Translations under genes and position numbers: made by a program
NCBI GenBank assembly: GCA_024235735.1
Contig: JACKLU010000005.1
Location: 1-64,000 of the forward strand
From: Burkholderiales bacterium
Lineage (GTDB): Bacteria > Pseudomonadota > Gammaproteobacteria > Burkholderiales > Nitrosomonadaceae
Length of the DNA stretch: 64,000 nt
Direction of reading: 5' to 3'
The notes under the pieces: generated by a model
The model's input: only the letters and a program-made list of their open reading frames with translations
What the model was told of the DNA's origin: nothing
Database searches by the model: none
In this document: one piece after another, positions 9,128-18,870 of the stretch
Layout of the letters: each line of letters starts with the position of its first letter
Numbering within the stretch: position 1 is the first letter of the stretch

Positions 9128-9730
9128 ATGAAAAAACACATTTACGCAACATTGACTGCGGCAAGTGCGGTCTGTTTGATAGCATTGACAGGATGCGCGA
9201 CAAATGGCGGCGGTGGCAACGTTCTGGGCGCGGTCGACAGCGGTCTGGCTTCCGTGGAACAATCAGCCCAGATTGGCAGGCAGGCGATCTCTTCCGGCAC
9301 CATGGCCGCATCCGGAATGACCACGGCACCAGGACAGATTGGACTGGTCGACATTCTCGTCCAGCAGCTTGGCATCTCTCCACAACAGGCACTGGGCGGC
9401 AGCGGCGCAATTTTCCAGCTGGCGCAAGCCAGCATGACACCACAAGCTTTCTCCACACTATCGCAATCGGTACCCGGAATGACGGATATGCTCGGCGCCG
9501 CGCCTGCTGTATCCAGTCCGCTGGGCATGGGCGGCATGTCCGGATTATTGGGGAATACGGGCGCAGGTGCTGCGATTAACAATGCAGCCGCGCTAGCATC
9601 CTCATTTCAACAGCTCAATCTGTCTCCCGACATGATCGGTCAGTTTGTCCCCATTGTGACAGATTATGTCCGCTCCACCAGCGGCCAGTTAACGGCCGAT
9701 CTGCTGAATTCTGCGTTGAACGTACGCTGA
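9128..9730 (+). CDS. DUF2780-type (VcgC/VcgE) lipoprotein
   Basis: A 200-residue protein with the lipobox LTGCA (cysteine near residue 23) and a strong AAGGAGAATTTC ribosome site. After a glycine-rich linker, the region from about residue 70 (GLVDILVQQLGISPQQALGG) through GAIFQLAQ to VPGMTDMLGAAP is the pattern of DUF2780 proteins. The C-terminal part (SSFQQLNLSPDMIGQFVPIV...) is also typical of that family. The function is unknown; members are small envelope proteins. It lies directly downstream of the other lipoprotein gene. Confidence 0.75.
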   Translation: MKKHIYATLTAASAVCLIALTGCATNGGGGNVLGAVDSGLASVEQSAQIGRQAISSGTMAASGMTTAPGQIGLVDILVQQLGISPQQALGGSGAIFQLAQASMTPQAFSTLSQSVPGMTDMLGAAPAVSSPLGMGGMSGLLGNTGAGAAINNAAALASSFQQLNLSPDMIGQFVPIVTDYVRSTSGQLTADLLNSALNVR

Positions 9731-9780
9731 TTGATATTTGACAGGTGCGGGAAATTCATCACGCACCGCATGGTTTATGG

Positions 9781-9814
9781 CCGCGCATAAAGCAAAGCAT
9801 TAACGCTTGCGCGG
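9781..9814. terminator. Possible hairpin between the DUF2780 and DUF748 genes
   Basis: CCGCGCA at 9781 pairs with TGCGCGG at about 9808-9814, extended by AAGC/GCTT inside. No clear T run follows. It sits between two converging genes, where a terminator is expected, next to the 24-bp palindrome at 9822-9845. Confidence 0.35.
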
Positions 9815-9821
9815 CCTCTTT

Positions 9822-9845
9822 GCAGTTTACTTTAAAGTAAACTGC
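9822..9845. repeat. Perfect 24-bp palindrome over the DUF748 stop codon
   Basis: GCAGTTTACTTT followed directly by its exact reverse complement AAAGTAAACTGC. It covers the last codons and stop of the DUF748 gene. There is no loop and no adjoining T run, so it could be a cruciform or protein-binding site, or the stem of a 3' end. Confidence 0.6.
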
Positions 9846-12800
9846 GCCCGGCTGCCTTTGTCATTCGCCGCATTGTCATTTTGCAATGCGCCGGTTACAA
9901 AAACCCGGTCTCCCGCAACACCCCCTTTTTCCAGCAACCAGCTCTGCGCCGCCAACGCTCTGTTTTGCGCAAGTTCATTCATTTCATCAGCACTTACTGT
10001 TGCATGCTGAAGCAATAACTGCTCCATTTCCTGATCCGGTAATTTTTTTGTCAAACCTAGAAAATTAGTCGGTTTCTCAAAATCGGCTGCTTTATATTCC
10101 ACCTCAAGATATTCACTGTACTCATCCGGTGTCAGCTCAACTTCGGCAAACGCTCCCCCGGTTTCACCCTTTTTGGCGTCAGCCGCGCGTTTATGCGTAA
10201 CAATCTGCTGCCGCAGTTTTACCTGTTTTATGCCTTCATAATCGACCGCCGGATCGATATGACCGGCGATTTCCAGGCGCAATGCGGGACGGTCGCTGAG
10301 TATTTGCGATAAAGCCTGTAAACGATTCTCCGCTTCAGCTTCAATCACGGCGGAACCTGGAGAAAATGCAATCTCGGATAATTCCACATTCTCTCCCAGC
10401 ATTGAACCCAGCAAAGTAAAAGGCGCGGTTACCGCGCGCGTGATAAGATTAATGAATGCTTCAAGCATAATGTCGCCCAGACTGAACTTGGGATCATCCA
10501 GCGAACCTTTAATCGGCAGATGAATATCGATCTCACCCTGCCGGTTTTTCAGCAGTGCAATCGCCAGCTCCAGCGGCAGCGACAATGCGTCCTTGCTTTC
10601 CACGCGCGAACCCAGTGTCAGTTGATCGAGAAAAACATTATTTTTAGCGGTTAATGCGCCTTCCTCAACACGATAATGCACGTCAACCGACAGCTTTCCT
10701 TTCTCAATGCCGTAACCGATATATTTACCTGAATACGGACTGAATGACGGCAGATCGATCGCTTTTGCCTTTGCGGCAATATCCAGCGCAAGCCTGGAAT
10801 CAAATGGCCGAATACTGCCCTGAATTTCCAGCGGTGCTGATTTGTCGATAGCGCCTTTGATATCGATTGCCCCCGCTCGCCCGGCCTGAATCGGGCCGAT
10901 CTGACCGTGCAGTCCTGTCAGCCGGGCATGGTAATTCGGTCGGATGAAGCGATCGTGGAAATCGACATCACCTTGTTGCAATACGATTTTACCAATCTGC
11001 AGCGGCAACGGTTTTTCTCCTTTCGCTTTGCCAGCATCCGCTCCGGCCTGACTGCTTTCACCGGTCGCTGCTTGCTCTTGCCGCACAATGTGATGCAGAT
11101 TCAATTCACCGTCAGGCTGTAGTATGACATGCGCATAAAAACCATCCAGTCTCACCGCATCCATGTTTATTTTCAGCGGATCGCCGGTAAAATCCAGACC
11201 GCTAATGTCGACACTTTTCCAGCGCGCCACGTCTCTGGAAATTCCAGGATCAAGAATGCTGAAGTTTCCCAGCCGGGCCTGTCCGTTGACGGCCGTATTC
11301 ATCGGACTCCCGCTGGCTTTAATGCTGCCGCTGAAAGAAACATCGCCGCTCGTCAGCAGCACGTTCAGCGCATCACCCGCCCAGCCCTGCAAGGACACCA
11401 GATCAACTGTTTTTAAATCGAGATTCATATCCGCAACAAAAGGCGACCAGGCCAGCAAACCGCGGATTTCAATGCTGCCGCGATTGTTAACTACCGCGGT
11501 CATCGCCAGATCAAGCGGTTTTTCACCGCTGATGTCGATATTTTTCGCAACCAGATCCAGCGGATCAATCGTCATTGGCACGCTATTCGCCATTGTCTGG
11601 TCGGTATAATGGATTGCAGCGGCGTTTAACCGCAACTGATTAATGTTTACGATCCACGGCCGCGTTTTATCTTCGGTTTGTGGCGTTTCTGCCTGCGCAG
11701 CTTCAGCTTGTGCAACATGCGCAATCCGTGCTTCAGGCGATGGCTTTCTGCCGGGTATCGGAATCGTTGCCGAAGCAGCCTGAGTATTCGAAGCCACCGC
11801 CGCCGTTGCATCCTCCGCTGAACCGAAAAAACGCATCAACTCAATGCTGCCATCCGGGTTACGGTTAATCACACTACTCAATCTGTCCAGCGTAATCGCA
11901 TCCAGAACGATCCGTTTATCCGCAAAATCGAGTTTGACGTCATCGGCCGAAAGCTTCTTCAGTGACAAAATGCCCGCCTTGTTTTCCGCCAGACTGGATA
12001 GTGACGTCAACGTAAAATCATCCAGCCTGAACACCAGACTGGAAGGCGATTGACCTGTCAGATCAAACTGATCCAGGCTGACATGAAAGCTGCCGAGATC
12101 AACCTGATAAGGTATTTGCGCGGACTGGTTACGGATGGCGGTTCGTTTTATCGCCGACTTGCCCGAGAGCGTGATCGCGGCGGTATTTTCACCGGATTGA
12201 CTGAATGTAACTGTCAGATCACTGTCAAAATAACCCGACACCAGACTGATTCCCGCCGGTAGCGGCAGATAGCCCGCGATATCCGCCAAATCGGCGTCAG
12301 TCAGTTTAAGCGACAGCGTAGCCTCGCGTTTGTCCGTAAAAGGCCGCAGCTTGCCATCCAGTAAAAAAGGCGCGCCATTGATTCTGGCGCTGAAATGCGG
12401 CCTCACCCAGTCAGCCTTAACTTTATCCAGATTGGCGATAAACGGTATGGCAAAATTGATTTCAGATATTGATTGATGACTCGACTTAAGACGATCAACC
12501 CACTCGATACGTCCGTTCTTGAGTTCGATATTACTGACCGAAAATAAGGCTGGCGCCTTATCTTCGGCAGGTTGTGAGAATTTTTCGTGTAAATCCGAAA
12601 AATTGAACACCGCCGCATCATTACGCGCCAGACGGATAGAGGGCGCATCCAGAGTGATCATGCTGATCACCGGCGCACGATGCGTTATAGACGCGGCAGG
12701 GTCGATATCGACATACAAATGATCCAGTGTAAAAAATGTTTCCGCTGCATCCACGCCGCCTGGTTTTTCGCCGACACGAAAACCGCGCACCGACAGCTCC

Positions 12801-13033
12801 AACGTGTAAGGCTTAATCTCGATTGCCTGCACCGTCACCGGGCGTTCCAGCAAAACCGACAATCGCATTTCCAGCTGGGATTTGACAAAACCCGGCAGCC
12901 AGTAATAGCCGAGCAGCCCGAACAAGGCAATGAGGGCCAGTACGCCGGCCAAACCGGCAATCAGGCGCTTGCGTGTTATAACACGGGATTTCACAGCGCG
13001 GGGGGATTGTGCTTGTATCGTGGTTTGCGTCAT
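9827..13033 (-). CDS. DUF748 (AsmA-like) envelope protein
   Basis: A very large protein of 1068 residues with one N-terminal membrane helix (about 27-47, LIAGLAGVLALIALFGLLGYYW) followed by a long periplasmic beta-rich region. The opening LPGFVKSQLEMRLSVLLERPV is typical of AsmA/DUF748 proteins, which form elongated lipid-transfer-like or assembly scaffolds between the membranes. Near the C-terminus (about residues 880-950) is an OmpA-like segment (IAFSPGSAVIEAEAENRLQALS...LEIAGHID), as often seen in DUF748 members. An AGAGGATGTAGCT ribosome site precedes the ATG. The stop codon lies inside a perfect 24-bp palindrome. The precise role is unknown; envelope lipid or outer-membrane homeostasis is inferred. 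Confidence 0.85.
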   Translation of the reverse strand: MTQTTIQAQSPRAVKSRVITRKRLIAGLAGVLALIALFGLLGYYWLPGFVKSQLEMRLSVLLERPVTVQAIEIKPYTLELSVRGFRVGEKPGGVDAAETFFTLDHLYVDIDPAASITHRAPVISMITLDAPSIRLARNDAAVFNFSDLHEKFSQPAEDKAPALFSVSNIELKNGRIEWVDRLKSSHQSISEINFAIPFIANLDKVKADWVRPHFSARINGAPFLLDGKLRPFTDKREATLSLKLTDADLADIAGYLPLPAGISLVSGYFDSDLTVTFSQSGENTAAITLSGKSAIKRTAIRNQSAQIPYQVDLGSFHVSLDQFDLTGQSPSSLVFRLDDFTLTSLSSLAENKAGILSLKKLSADDVKLDFADKRIVLDAITLDRLSSVINRNPDGSIELMRFFGSAEDATAAVASNTQAASATIPIPGRKPSPEARIAHVAQAEAAQAETPQTEDKTRPWIVNINQLRLNAAAIHYTDQTMANSVPMTIDPLDLVAKNIDISGEKPLDLAMTAVVNNRGSIEIRGLLAWSPFVADMNLDLKTVDLVSLQGWAGDALNVLLTSGDVSFSGSIKASGSPMNTAVNGQARLGNFSILDPGISRDVARWKSVDISGLDFTGDPLKINMDAVRLDGFYAHVILQPDGELNLHHIVRQEQAATGESSQAGADAGKAKGEKPLPLQIGKIVLQQGDVDFHDRFIRPNYHARLTGLHGQIGPIQAGRAGAIDIKGAIDKSAPLEIQGSIRPFDSRLALDIAAKAKAIDLPSFSPYSGKYIGYGIEKGKLSVDVHYRVEEGALTAKNNVFLDQLTLGSRVESKDALSLPLELAIALLKNRQGEIDIHLPIKGSLDDPKFSLGDIMLEAFINLITRAVTAPFTLLGSMLGENVELSEIAFSPGSAVIEAEAENRLQALSQILSDRPALRLEIAGHIDPAVDYEGIKQVKLRQQIVTHKRAADAKKGETGGAFAEVELTPDEYSEYLEVEYKAADFEKPTNFLGLTKKLPDQEMEQLLLQHATVSADEMNELAQNRALAAQSWLLEKGGVAGDRVFVTGALQNDNAANDKGSRAQFTLK

Positions 13034-13113
13034 AGCTACATCCTCTTTGCTACGAAGTAGCGCTAATCCTGCAATGGATTGAGTGAAAAAATTCAGAAAG
13101 ACAGCTTACACAC

Positions 13114-13172
13114 TGCAGATGAATCTGATTTGTAATCTGCATCGCATCCCAAAGCTGAGCTGAGATGCGATG
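13114..13172. repeat. Two adjacent hairpins in the FKBP-DUF748 intergenic region
   Basis: TGCAGAT/ATCTGCA (13114-13141, 14-base loop) is followed by CATCGCATC/GATGCGATG (13140-13172, 15-base loop). The arms share bases 13140-13141, so on one RNA they are nearly mutually exclusive. They lie between the FKBP stop and the DUF748 start on the minus strand, where they could terminate or attenuate transcription. Neither has a T run. Confidence 0.45.
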
Positions 13173-13290
13173 GATGGCGTGATGCGTTAAATTGACCTCA
13201 TTATCAAACGGTTAAAAATGATCAAAACACTATCCGGCTTATTACATCATGGCTTTGGACAACAAGCCGGTTATCCATTGCGCAATCGGA

Positions 13291-13773
13291 TTAATAATGC
13301 GGATTTTTTTCCTGTATGCCAACAAGCTCAACATCAAAAATCAGCGTTGAATTCGGCGGAATCATTTTACCCACGCCACGCGCGCCATAAGCCATGGCCG
13401 GCGGAATGATCAATGTGCGTTCGCCACCGACTTTCATACCCCGTACACCGTGATCCCAACCTTTGATTACTTTACCTGTACCGAGCATAAATGAAAAATG
13501 CGCATTACGGTCATGCGAACTGTCAAATTTTCTGCCTTTGTTGTCCGGTGCGGTTTCATCATATAACCAGCCCGTGTAATGCACGCTAACAGTTTTACCA
13601 ACGTCGGCTTCTTCACCCTCACCGACTTTACGGTCAATTTTTTCAAACTGCCGACCCGCTTCTGCGGCATTTTCCTGCGCGGCATGGGCAGGCTGCGACA
13701 GTAGAAACAGCGCAATCACAGCAATTGATAAAATAAAAAAACCTGAATCGATATAAAATTTGGCACTGAACAT
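13291..13773 (-). CDS. FKBP-type peptidyl-prolyl cis-trans isomerase, exported
   Basis: Periplasmic proline isomerase of about 160 residues. GAGGAAAATG precedes the chosen second ATG; starting at the first ATG (13776) changes only one residue. The N-terminus is a signal peptide ending LSQPAHAAQE. The FKBP domain from about residue 40 contains VSVHYTGWLYD, FDSSHDRNAHFSFMLGTG, VIKGWDHGVRGMKVGGER and IPPNSTLIFDVELVGIQ, so all the active-site aromatic positions are present. Such proteins assist folding of secreted or outer-membrane proteins. It is a single gene upstream of DUF748, separated by about 260 bp with hairpins. Confidence 0.92.
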   Translation of the reverse strand: MFSAKFYIDSGFFILSIAVIALFLLSQPAHAAQENAAEAGRQFEKIDRKVGEGEEADVGKTVSVHYTGWLYDETAPDNKGRKFDSSHDRNAHFSFMLGTGKVIKGWDHGVRGMKVGGERTLIIPPAMAYGARGVGKMIPPNSTLIFDVELVGIQEKNPHY

Positions 13774-13878
13774 CATTTTCCTCAAAAATTAACAAAAACT
13801 TTATTTTAATTGCCCACTCTTAAATAGTATAACCCAATATGGATTTATCCTTACAGACGAACCCTATTTATCCAGACC

Positions 13879-14370
13879 ATGCATTCATCCGAAAAATCCG
13901 AAAATACCGCATTAAACATGAATGAACAGGAAATGCCGACATCCCAGGGCGCAGAGCTTCTACGTCTGCATCATTCGCCTCTGGTTCGCAGCCTCTACCT
14001 CGGGGCGGGTTGTGCTGCTCTCATGCTGGGTGCTCTGGGCGTTCTTCTGCCGATTTTGCCGACCACGCCTTTTGTGTTGCTGGCAGCCGCCTGTTTTGCA
14101 AGAGGCTCTGAACGATTCCATACCCGGCTGATGACCAATCGCTATACAGGGCCGGTCATTCTGGAATGGCGCCTGCATCGCAGCGTGACGCACAAAACGA
14201 AACGCATGGCCTACATCATGACGGCTTTGTCATTCAGTGTTTCAATTCTGATTGTTCCTGAAATGTGGCAAAAGATCATGCTCGCGGCGATTGCCTGCAT
14301 TCTGGCTTTTTATCTTTCGCGCCTGCCTGTCAGGCCCGCTGACAATCGTTCCGGCGCGCCCTCGGTCTAG
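13879..14370 (+). CDS. DUF454 (YbaN-like) inner-membrane protein
   Basis: A 163-residue protein; a start at an internal ATG (about residue 14) is also possible. The core has two hydrophobic hairpins: LYLGAGCAALMLGALGVLLPILPTTPF, which contains the DUF454 signature GVLLPILPTTPF, then CFARGSERFHTRLM, and a C-terminal pair around MAYIMTALSFSVSILIV and MLAAIACILAFYL. Function is unknown; homologues are small inner-membrane proteins in many Proteobacteria. It stands alone between FKBP (divergent) and the P-type ATPase (same direction, about 118 bp). Confidence 0.85.
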   Translation: MHSSEKSENTALNMNEQEMPTSQGAELLRLHHSPLVRSLYLGAGCAALMLGALGVLLPILPTTPFVLLAAACFARGSERFHTRLMTNRYTGPVILEWRLHRSVTHKTKRMAYIMTALSFSVSILIVPEMWQKIMLAAIACILAFYLSRLPVRPADNRSGAPSV

Positions 14371-14488
14371 TCTGACTTATCACTTGTCTTGATGCCTCAA
14401 GTCAATGTTGATTCTGCCTTGGGGCCGTCTCGCATACGCTTGATTGTTAAAAAATCCATGTTCATAGCCGTCTGAGAATAACATCATC

Positions 14489-17209
14489 ATGAATACCCTG
14501 CTGTCAAAGCACTGGCATCACCAGCCGCATGACGAGGTGATCGCTCTACTCGACTCGGATATTGTCCAGGGACTTGAACCATCAGAAATCATCCGCCGCC
14601 AGAAAAACTTCGGCCCCAACAAACTCACGCCTAAAAAAGGCAAAAGCCCGCTGGTTTTGTTTCTGCTTCAGTTTCATCAACCACTGGTTTATATCCTGCT
14701 GGCCGCAGCGGCTATTACATTTGCATTACAGGAATGGGTGGATAGCGGTGTTATTTTCGGTGTCGTTCTGGCAAACGCGATTCTCGGTTATACCCAGGAA
14801 TCGAAGGCAATCAAGGCAATCGAAGCACTCACCTGTACCATGGATGGCGCAACAACCGTGATTCGCGCCGGAATAAAACAAAAAATCGCGGCTTCCGAAC
14901 TGGTTCCCGGAGACCTCGTTGTATTGCAATCCGGGGACAGAGTACCCGCGGATTTAAGATTATTGCAGATCCGCGCACTGCAAATCGACGAATCCGCATT
15001 GACTGGCGAATCCGTCCCGGTGCACAAGCAAACCGGACAACTGCCGCTGGAAAGCGTACTCGCTGACCGCAGCAACATGGCTTATTCGTCGACACTGGTG
15101 ACCTACGGCACGGCAACCGGTATTGTTGTCGCGATCGGGGATGATACTGAAATCGGCCACATCAACACGCTGATTGCCAGCGCCGACGTGCTGACCACAC
15201 CACTCACCCGCAAAATAAACCATTTCAGCAAAACTCTGCTGTGGATCATTCTCGGACTCGCAGGCCTGACTTTCCTGGCGGGCAGACTGCACGGCGAATC
15301 ACTGCTCGATTCGTTCATGGCGTCGGTAGCGCTGGCTGTCGGCGCGATACCTGAAGGCCTGCCGGCGGCGATGACTATCATGCTGGCCATCGGCGTCAAT
15401 AAAATGGCGCACCGGCACGCGATTATCCGCAAAATGCCTGCCGTTGAAACACTGGGCAGCACGACCATCATCTGTTCCGATAAGACAGGAACGATCACCC
15501 GGAATCAGATGACTGTTCAGCGTATTTATGCCGGTGGCAAGCATTATGTCATTTCAGGAACAGGCTACGCGCCTGCCGGAGAAATAACTCTGGATGCATC
15601 AAAAATCGATCCCGGTACACAGCCTGCTTTACTGGAATGCCTGAAAGCAGGCTTATTATGCAATGACTCGCGGCTAATCCAGACTAATGACCATTGGTTA
15701 ATCCAGGGCGACCCCACAGAAGGCGCGCTGATTGTCGCCGCCGCCAAGGCGGGATTGCAGCGCGATGTTCTGGAACAGGATTTTCCGCGTGTCGACGCGT
15801 TACCGTTCGAATCCCAGCATCAATACATGGCGACCCTGCATGCGCTGAACGCGGAGACTGCGGTGATTTATGTGAAAGGCTCCGTTGAAAGCATTCTAGC
15901 GCGTTGCGAAACGGCCAGTGACGATGATTTTCAGTCGCAACCGCTGAATAAAGAACGCATTCATCGCGAAACGGAAGCCATGGCGGCGCATGGTTTGCGT
16001 ATTCTCGCCTTTGCCCGCAAACTGCAACCAGCGTCCACTCAGACCGTCAATCACGACAGCGTAGCGGAAGGCCTCAGTTTTCTGGGTTTACAGGCAATGA
16101 TGGATCCGCCCAGGGAGGAGGCCATCGCTGCCATCAGCGCCTGCCAGATGGCCGGCATTCAAGTGAAAATGATCACCGGCGATCATGCCGCTACAGCTGC
16201 AGCAATTGCCCGTCAGATCGGACTTGCCGGAACGGCTGACACAGCGCCGCGCCATTTTGCAGTCAGCGGGCATACACTTGCCGCGCTGCCGGATAAGGAA
16301 TTGATGGATATCGCGCAACAGGCCGCCGTATTTGCACGCGTCGCACCCGAACAAAAATTGCGACTGGTTGAAGCGCTTCAGGCCACAGGCCATGTCGTGG
16401 CAATGACCGGTGACGGCGTCAACGACGCACCGGCGCTTAGACAAGCCAATATCGGCATAGCGATGGGCATGAACGGTACGGAAGTAGCGAAAGAAGCTGC
16501 AGATATGGTGCTGACGAACGACAACTTCGCCACGATAGAAGCCGCGGTCGAAGAAGGCCGCGCCGTTTACGACAACCTGGTCAAGTTCATCACCTGGACA
16601 TTGCCGACCAACATCGGCGAAGGCTTGCTGGTACTCGTCGCCGTGTTTTTTGGACTGACGCTGCCGATCACACCGGTCCAGATTCTCTGGATCAACATGA
16701 CAACAGCGGTACTGCTGGGTCTGATGCTGGCATTCGAACGCAAGGAACCGGGTATCATGGCGCGCCAGCCACGGCAGCCGGAAACGCCGATACTTACCCG
16801 CGAACTCGGCTTCCGCATCGGATTGATGGGTCTGATGCTGCTTGCCGGTGCTTTTGTTTTTTTTGAATGGGCGTTATCGCAGGGAAAAAGTATCGAAACA
16901 GCGCGCACACTGGCAGTCAATATGTTTGTCTTCGGTGAATTGTTTTATCTGTTCAACTGCCGTTCGCTGCGCTACTCGATGTTCGAACTCGGCGCCTTCA
17001 CCAATCGCTGGCTGTTGCTGGGGGTAACCGCAACAATCCTGTTGCAGGTTTTTTTCACCTATTCCCCGGTAATGAACACACTGTTTGGCAGTGCGCCGCT
17101 GGCGATGATCGAATGGGTATTTATTCTGTGCGGCGGTCTACTGGTTTATGGCGTGGTAGGTGTCGAAAAATCACTGCGACGCCGCGCTGAAAACAAGAGA
17201 GACTATTAG
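14489..17209 (+). CDS. P2-type cation-transporting ATPase
   Basis: Inner-membrane ATP-driven cation pump of 906 residues, normal for the PacL/SERCA-like class. Landmarks are TGES (172-175) in the actuator domain, PEGLP (288-292) in helix M4, the phosphorylated Asp331 in SDKTGTITRNQM, and GDGVND (641-646) in the P domain; ten hydrophobic segments fit the topology. The PEGLP helix points to Ca2+ or Na+/K+-type ions rather than heavy metals, which carry a CPC motif. The gene overlaps the CPA2 antiporter start by one base, so it heads a cation-homeostasis operon that runs to at least 20239. Confidence 0.93.
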   Translation: MNTLLSKHWHHQPHDEVIALLDSDIVQGLEPSEIIRRQKNFGPNKLTPKKGKSPLVLFLLQFHQPLVYILLAAAAITFALQEWVDSGVIFGVVLANAILGYTQESKAIKAIEALTCTMDGATTVIRAGIKQKIAASELVPGDLVVLQSGDRVPADLRLLQIRALQIDESALTGESVPVHKQTGQLPLESVLADRSNMAYSSTLVTYGTATGIVVAIGDDTEIGHINTLIASADVLTTPLTRKINHFSKTLLWIILGLAGLTFLAGRLHGESLLDSFMASVALAVGAIPEGLPAAMTIMLAIGVNKMAHRHAIIRKMPAVETLGSTTIICSDKTGTITRNQMTVQRIYAGGKHYVISGTGYAPAGEITLDASKIDPGTQPALLECLKAGLLCNDSRLIQTNDHWLIQGDPTEGALIVAAAKAGLQRDVLEQDFPRVDALPFESQHQYMATLHALNAETAVIYVKGSVESILARCETASDDDFQSQPLNKERIHRETEAMAAHGLRILAFARKLQPASTQTVNHDSVAEGLSFLGLQAMMDPPREEAIAAISACQMAGIQVKMITGDHAATAAAIARQIGLAGTADTAPRHFAVSGHTLAALPDKELMDIAQQAAVFARVAPEQKLRLVEALQATGHVVAMTGDGVNDAPALRQANIGIAMGMNGTEVAKEAADMVLTNDNFATIEAAVEEGRAVYDNLVKFITWTLPTNIGEGLLVLVAVFFGLTLPITPVQILWINMTTAVLLGLMLAFERKEPGIMARQPRQPETPILTRELGFRIGLMGLMLLAGAFVFFEWALSQGKSIETARTLAVNMFVFGELFYLFNCRSLRYSMFELGAFTNRWLLLGVTATILLQVFFTYSPVMNTLFGSAPLAMIEWVFILCGGLLVYGVVGVEKSLRRRAENKRDY

Positions 17210-18870
17210 TGGAAATGCTTCCGGATATTTTCGCTGAAGTGGCGCTGCTGCTGCTGCTCGCGATCGGCGTGGGCGCGCTGGGCGTGCGTCTGCGTCAGCC
17301 CCTCATCGTCGCATTTATTGCGGCAGGTATTCTGGCCGGACCTTCAGTGCTGGGCTGGATGCAAGCCAATGATCAGGTCGACTTGCTGGCCAAGCTCGGC
17401 ATTACTTTGTTGTTATTCGTCGTTGGGCTTAAGCTTGATCTGCATATTATCCGCACCATGGGACCAGTAGCACTGGCGACGGGTCTCGGCCAGGTTGCAT
17501 TTACCAGTATTGTTGGCTATCTGATCGCGCTGGCGCTGGGCATGCCGCCGATTGCCGCATTATATGTGGCGGTTGCACTGACGTTCTCCAGCACGATTAT
17601 TATCGTCAAACTGCTGTCCGACAAGCGCGAGGTGGACACACTGCACGGCCGCATCGCACTCGGCTTTTTAATCGTCCAGGATCTGGTTGTCGTGCTGGCG
17701 ATGATTGGTCTCAATGCTCTGGCCGGAGCAAATACGGACGAAGGCTCAATGAGTCTTGAAGTTTTGAGCGTACTGCTTAAAGGCATCGCTTTTCTCGCTG
17801 TCGTTGGACTGGCAATACGGTATGTTTTGCCCAAACTGTTGCACCTGCTGTCTCATTCACAAGAACTGCTGGTGCTGTTTGGCATCTCCTGGGCTGTGGC
17901 GTTGGCCGCTCTGGGCGACACGCTGGGTTTCAGCAAGGAAGTCGGCGCTTTCGTGGCCGGCGTTTCCCTGGCCTCAACTCCCTACCGGGATGCCCTGGGT
18001 GCGCGACTGGTCAGTCTGCGCGATTTTCTGTTGCTATTCTTCTTTCTTGACCTGGGCGCACGCCTGGAGTTTGGATTGCTCGGCGAACAACTGATTGAAG
18101 CCGCAGTATTTTCATTGTTCGTCCTGATCGGTAATCCTTTAATTGTAATGGTAATCATGGGCGTGCTGGGTTACCGCAAACGCACCGGATTTCTGGCTGG
18201 TCTTACGGTCGCGCAGATCAGCGAGTTTTCATTGATTCTGGGCGCGCTCGGCTTGAGCGTGGGCCACATTGACGCCGCGACCATGGGACTGATTACGCTG
18301 GTCGGCATTATCACCATCAGCACTTCAACGTATATGATTCTATACTCTCATCCATTATATGAATGGCTGGCGCCCTGGTTAAAAGTATTCGAGCGCCGCC
18401 AGCCCTACAGGGAAAATGCGCAAAATGAAATTTCAGATGATCCGATGCAGCAAATGATTCTGTTCGGCCTCGGCCGCTATGGCACGGGAATCGCACAAGC
18501 ACTGCGCGAACGCGGTTGTCAGGTAGTCAGTGTCGACTTTAATCCGGAGCTGGTTCGCGCGGGCGATCCCGCCGGATATCCGGTACTCTATGGCGACGCC
18601 GAAGATCCCGAATTTATCGCATCGCTGCCGCTTGCGCGCACGCAATGGGTCATCAGTACCGCGCGTGAACAGCATGTCAGCCGGATATTGATTCATACCC
18701 TGAGAAATCTGGGCTATGCAGGCCGGATTGCGGTTACCGCGCATCATCAAAATGAAATAGCCGGACTGGAACAGGCTGGCGCCGATCTTGTATTGATACC
18801 GTTTGCGGATGCGGCACGGGAAGCAACCGACCGGTTATTTGAAGAAGCAGATCTGGATCCGGAAAAATGA
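17209..18870 (+). CDS. CPA2-family cation:proton antiporter with TrkA-N domain (KefB/YbaL-like)
   Basis: A 553-residue transporter. The first 380 residues hold about twelve hydrophobic segments with CPA2 features such as LRQPLIVAFIAAGILAGPS and LTFSSTIIIVKLLSDKREV. The C-terminal cytosolic part begins a Rossmann fold with FGLGRYGTGIAQALRE (about residues 418-433), a TrkA-N nucleotide-binding domain that gates K+/H+ or Na+/H+ exchange. The GTG start at 17209 overlaps the ATPase stop by one base; ATG at 17215 is the alternative. Its own stop overlaps the next ATG (ATGA), implying coupled translation with the MrpE-like gene. Confidence 0.9.
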   Translation: MEMLPDIFAEVALLLLLAIGVGALGVRLRQPLIVAFIAAGILAGPSVLGWMQANDQVDLLAKLGITLLLFVVGLKLDLHIIRTMGPVALATGLGQVAFTSIVGYLIALALGMPPIAALYVAVALTFSSTIIIVKLLSDKREVDTLHGRIALGFLIVQDLVVVLAMIGLNALAGANTDEGSMSLEVLSVLLKGIAFLAVVGLAIRYVLPKLLHLLSHSQELLVLFGISWAVALAALGDTLGFSKEVGAFVAGVSLASTPYRDALGARLVSLRDFLLLFFFLDLGARLEFGLLGEQLIEAAVFSLFVLIGNPLIVMVIMGVLGYRKRTGFLAGLTVAQISEFSLILGALGLSVGHIDAATMGLITLVGIITISTSTYMILYSHPLYEWLAPWLKVFERRQPYRENAQNEISDDPMQQMILFGLGRYGTGIAQALRERGCQVVSVDFNPELVRAGDPAGYPVLYGDAEDPEFIASLPLARTQWVISTAREQHVSRILIHTLRNLGYAGRIAVTAHHQNEIAGLEQAGADLVLIPFADAAREATDRLFEEADLDPEK

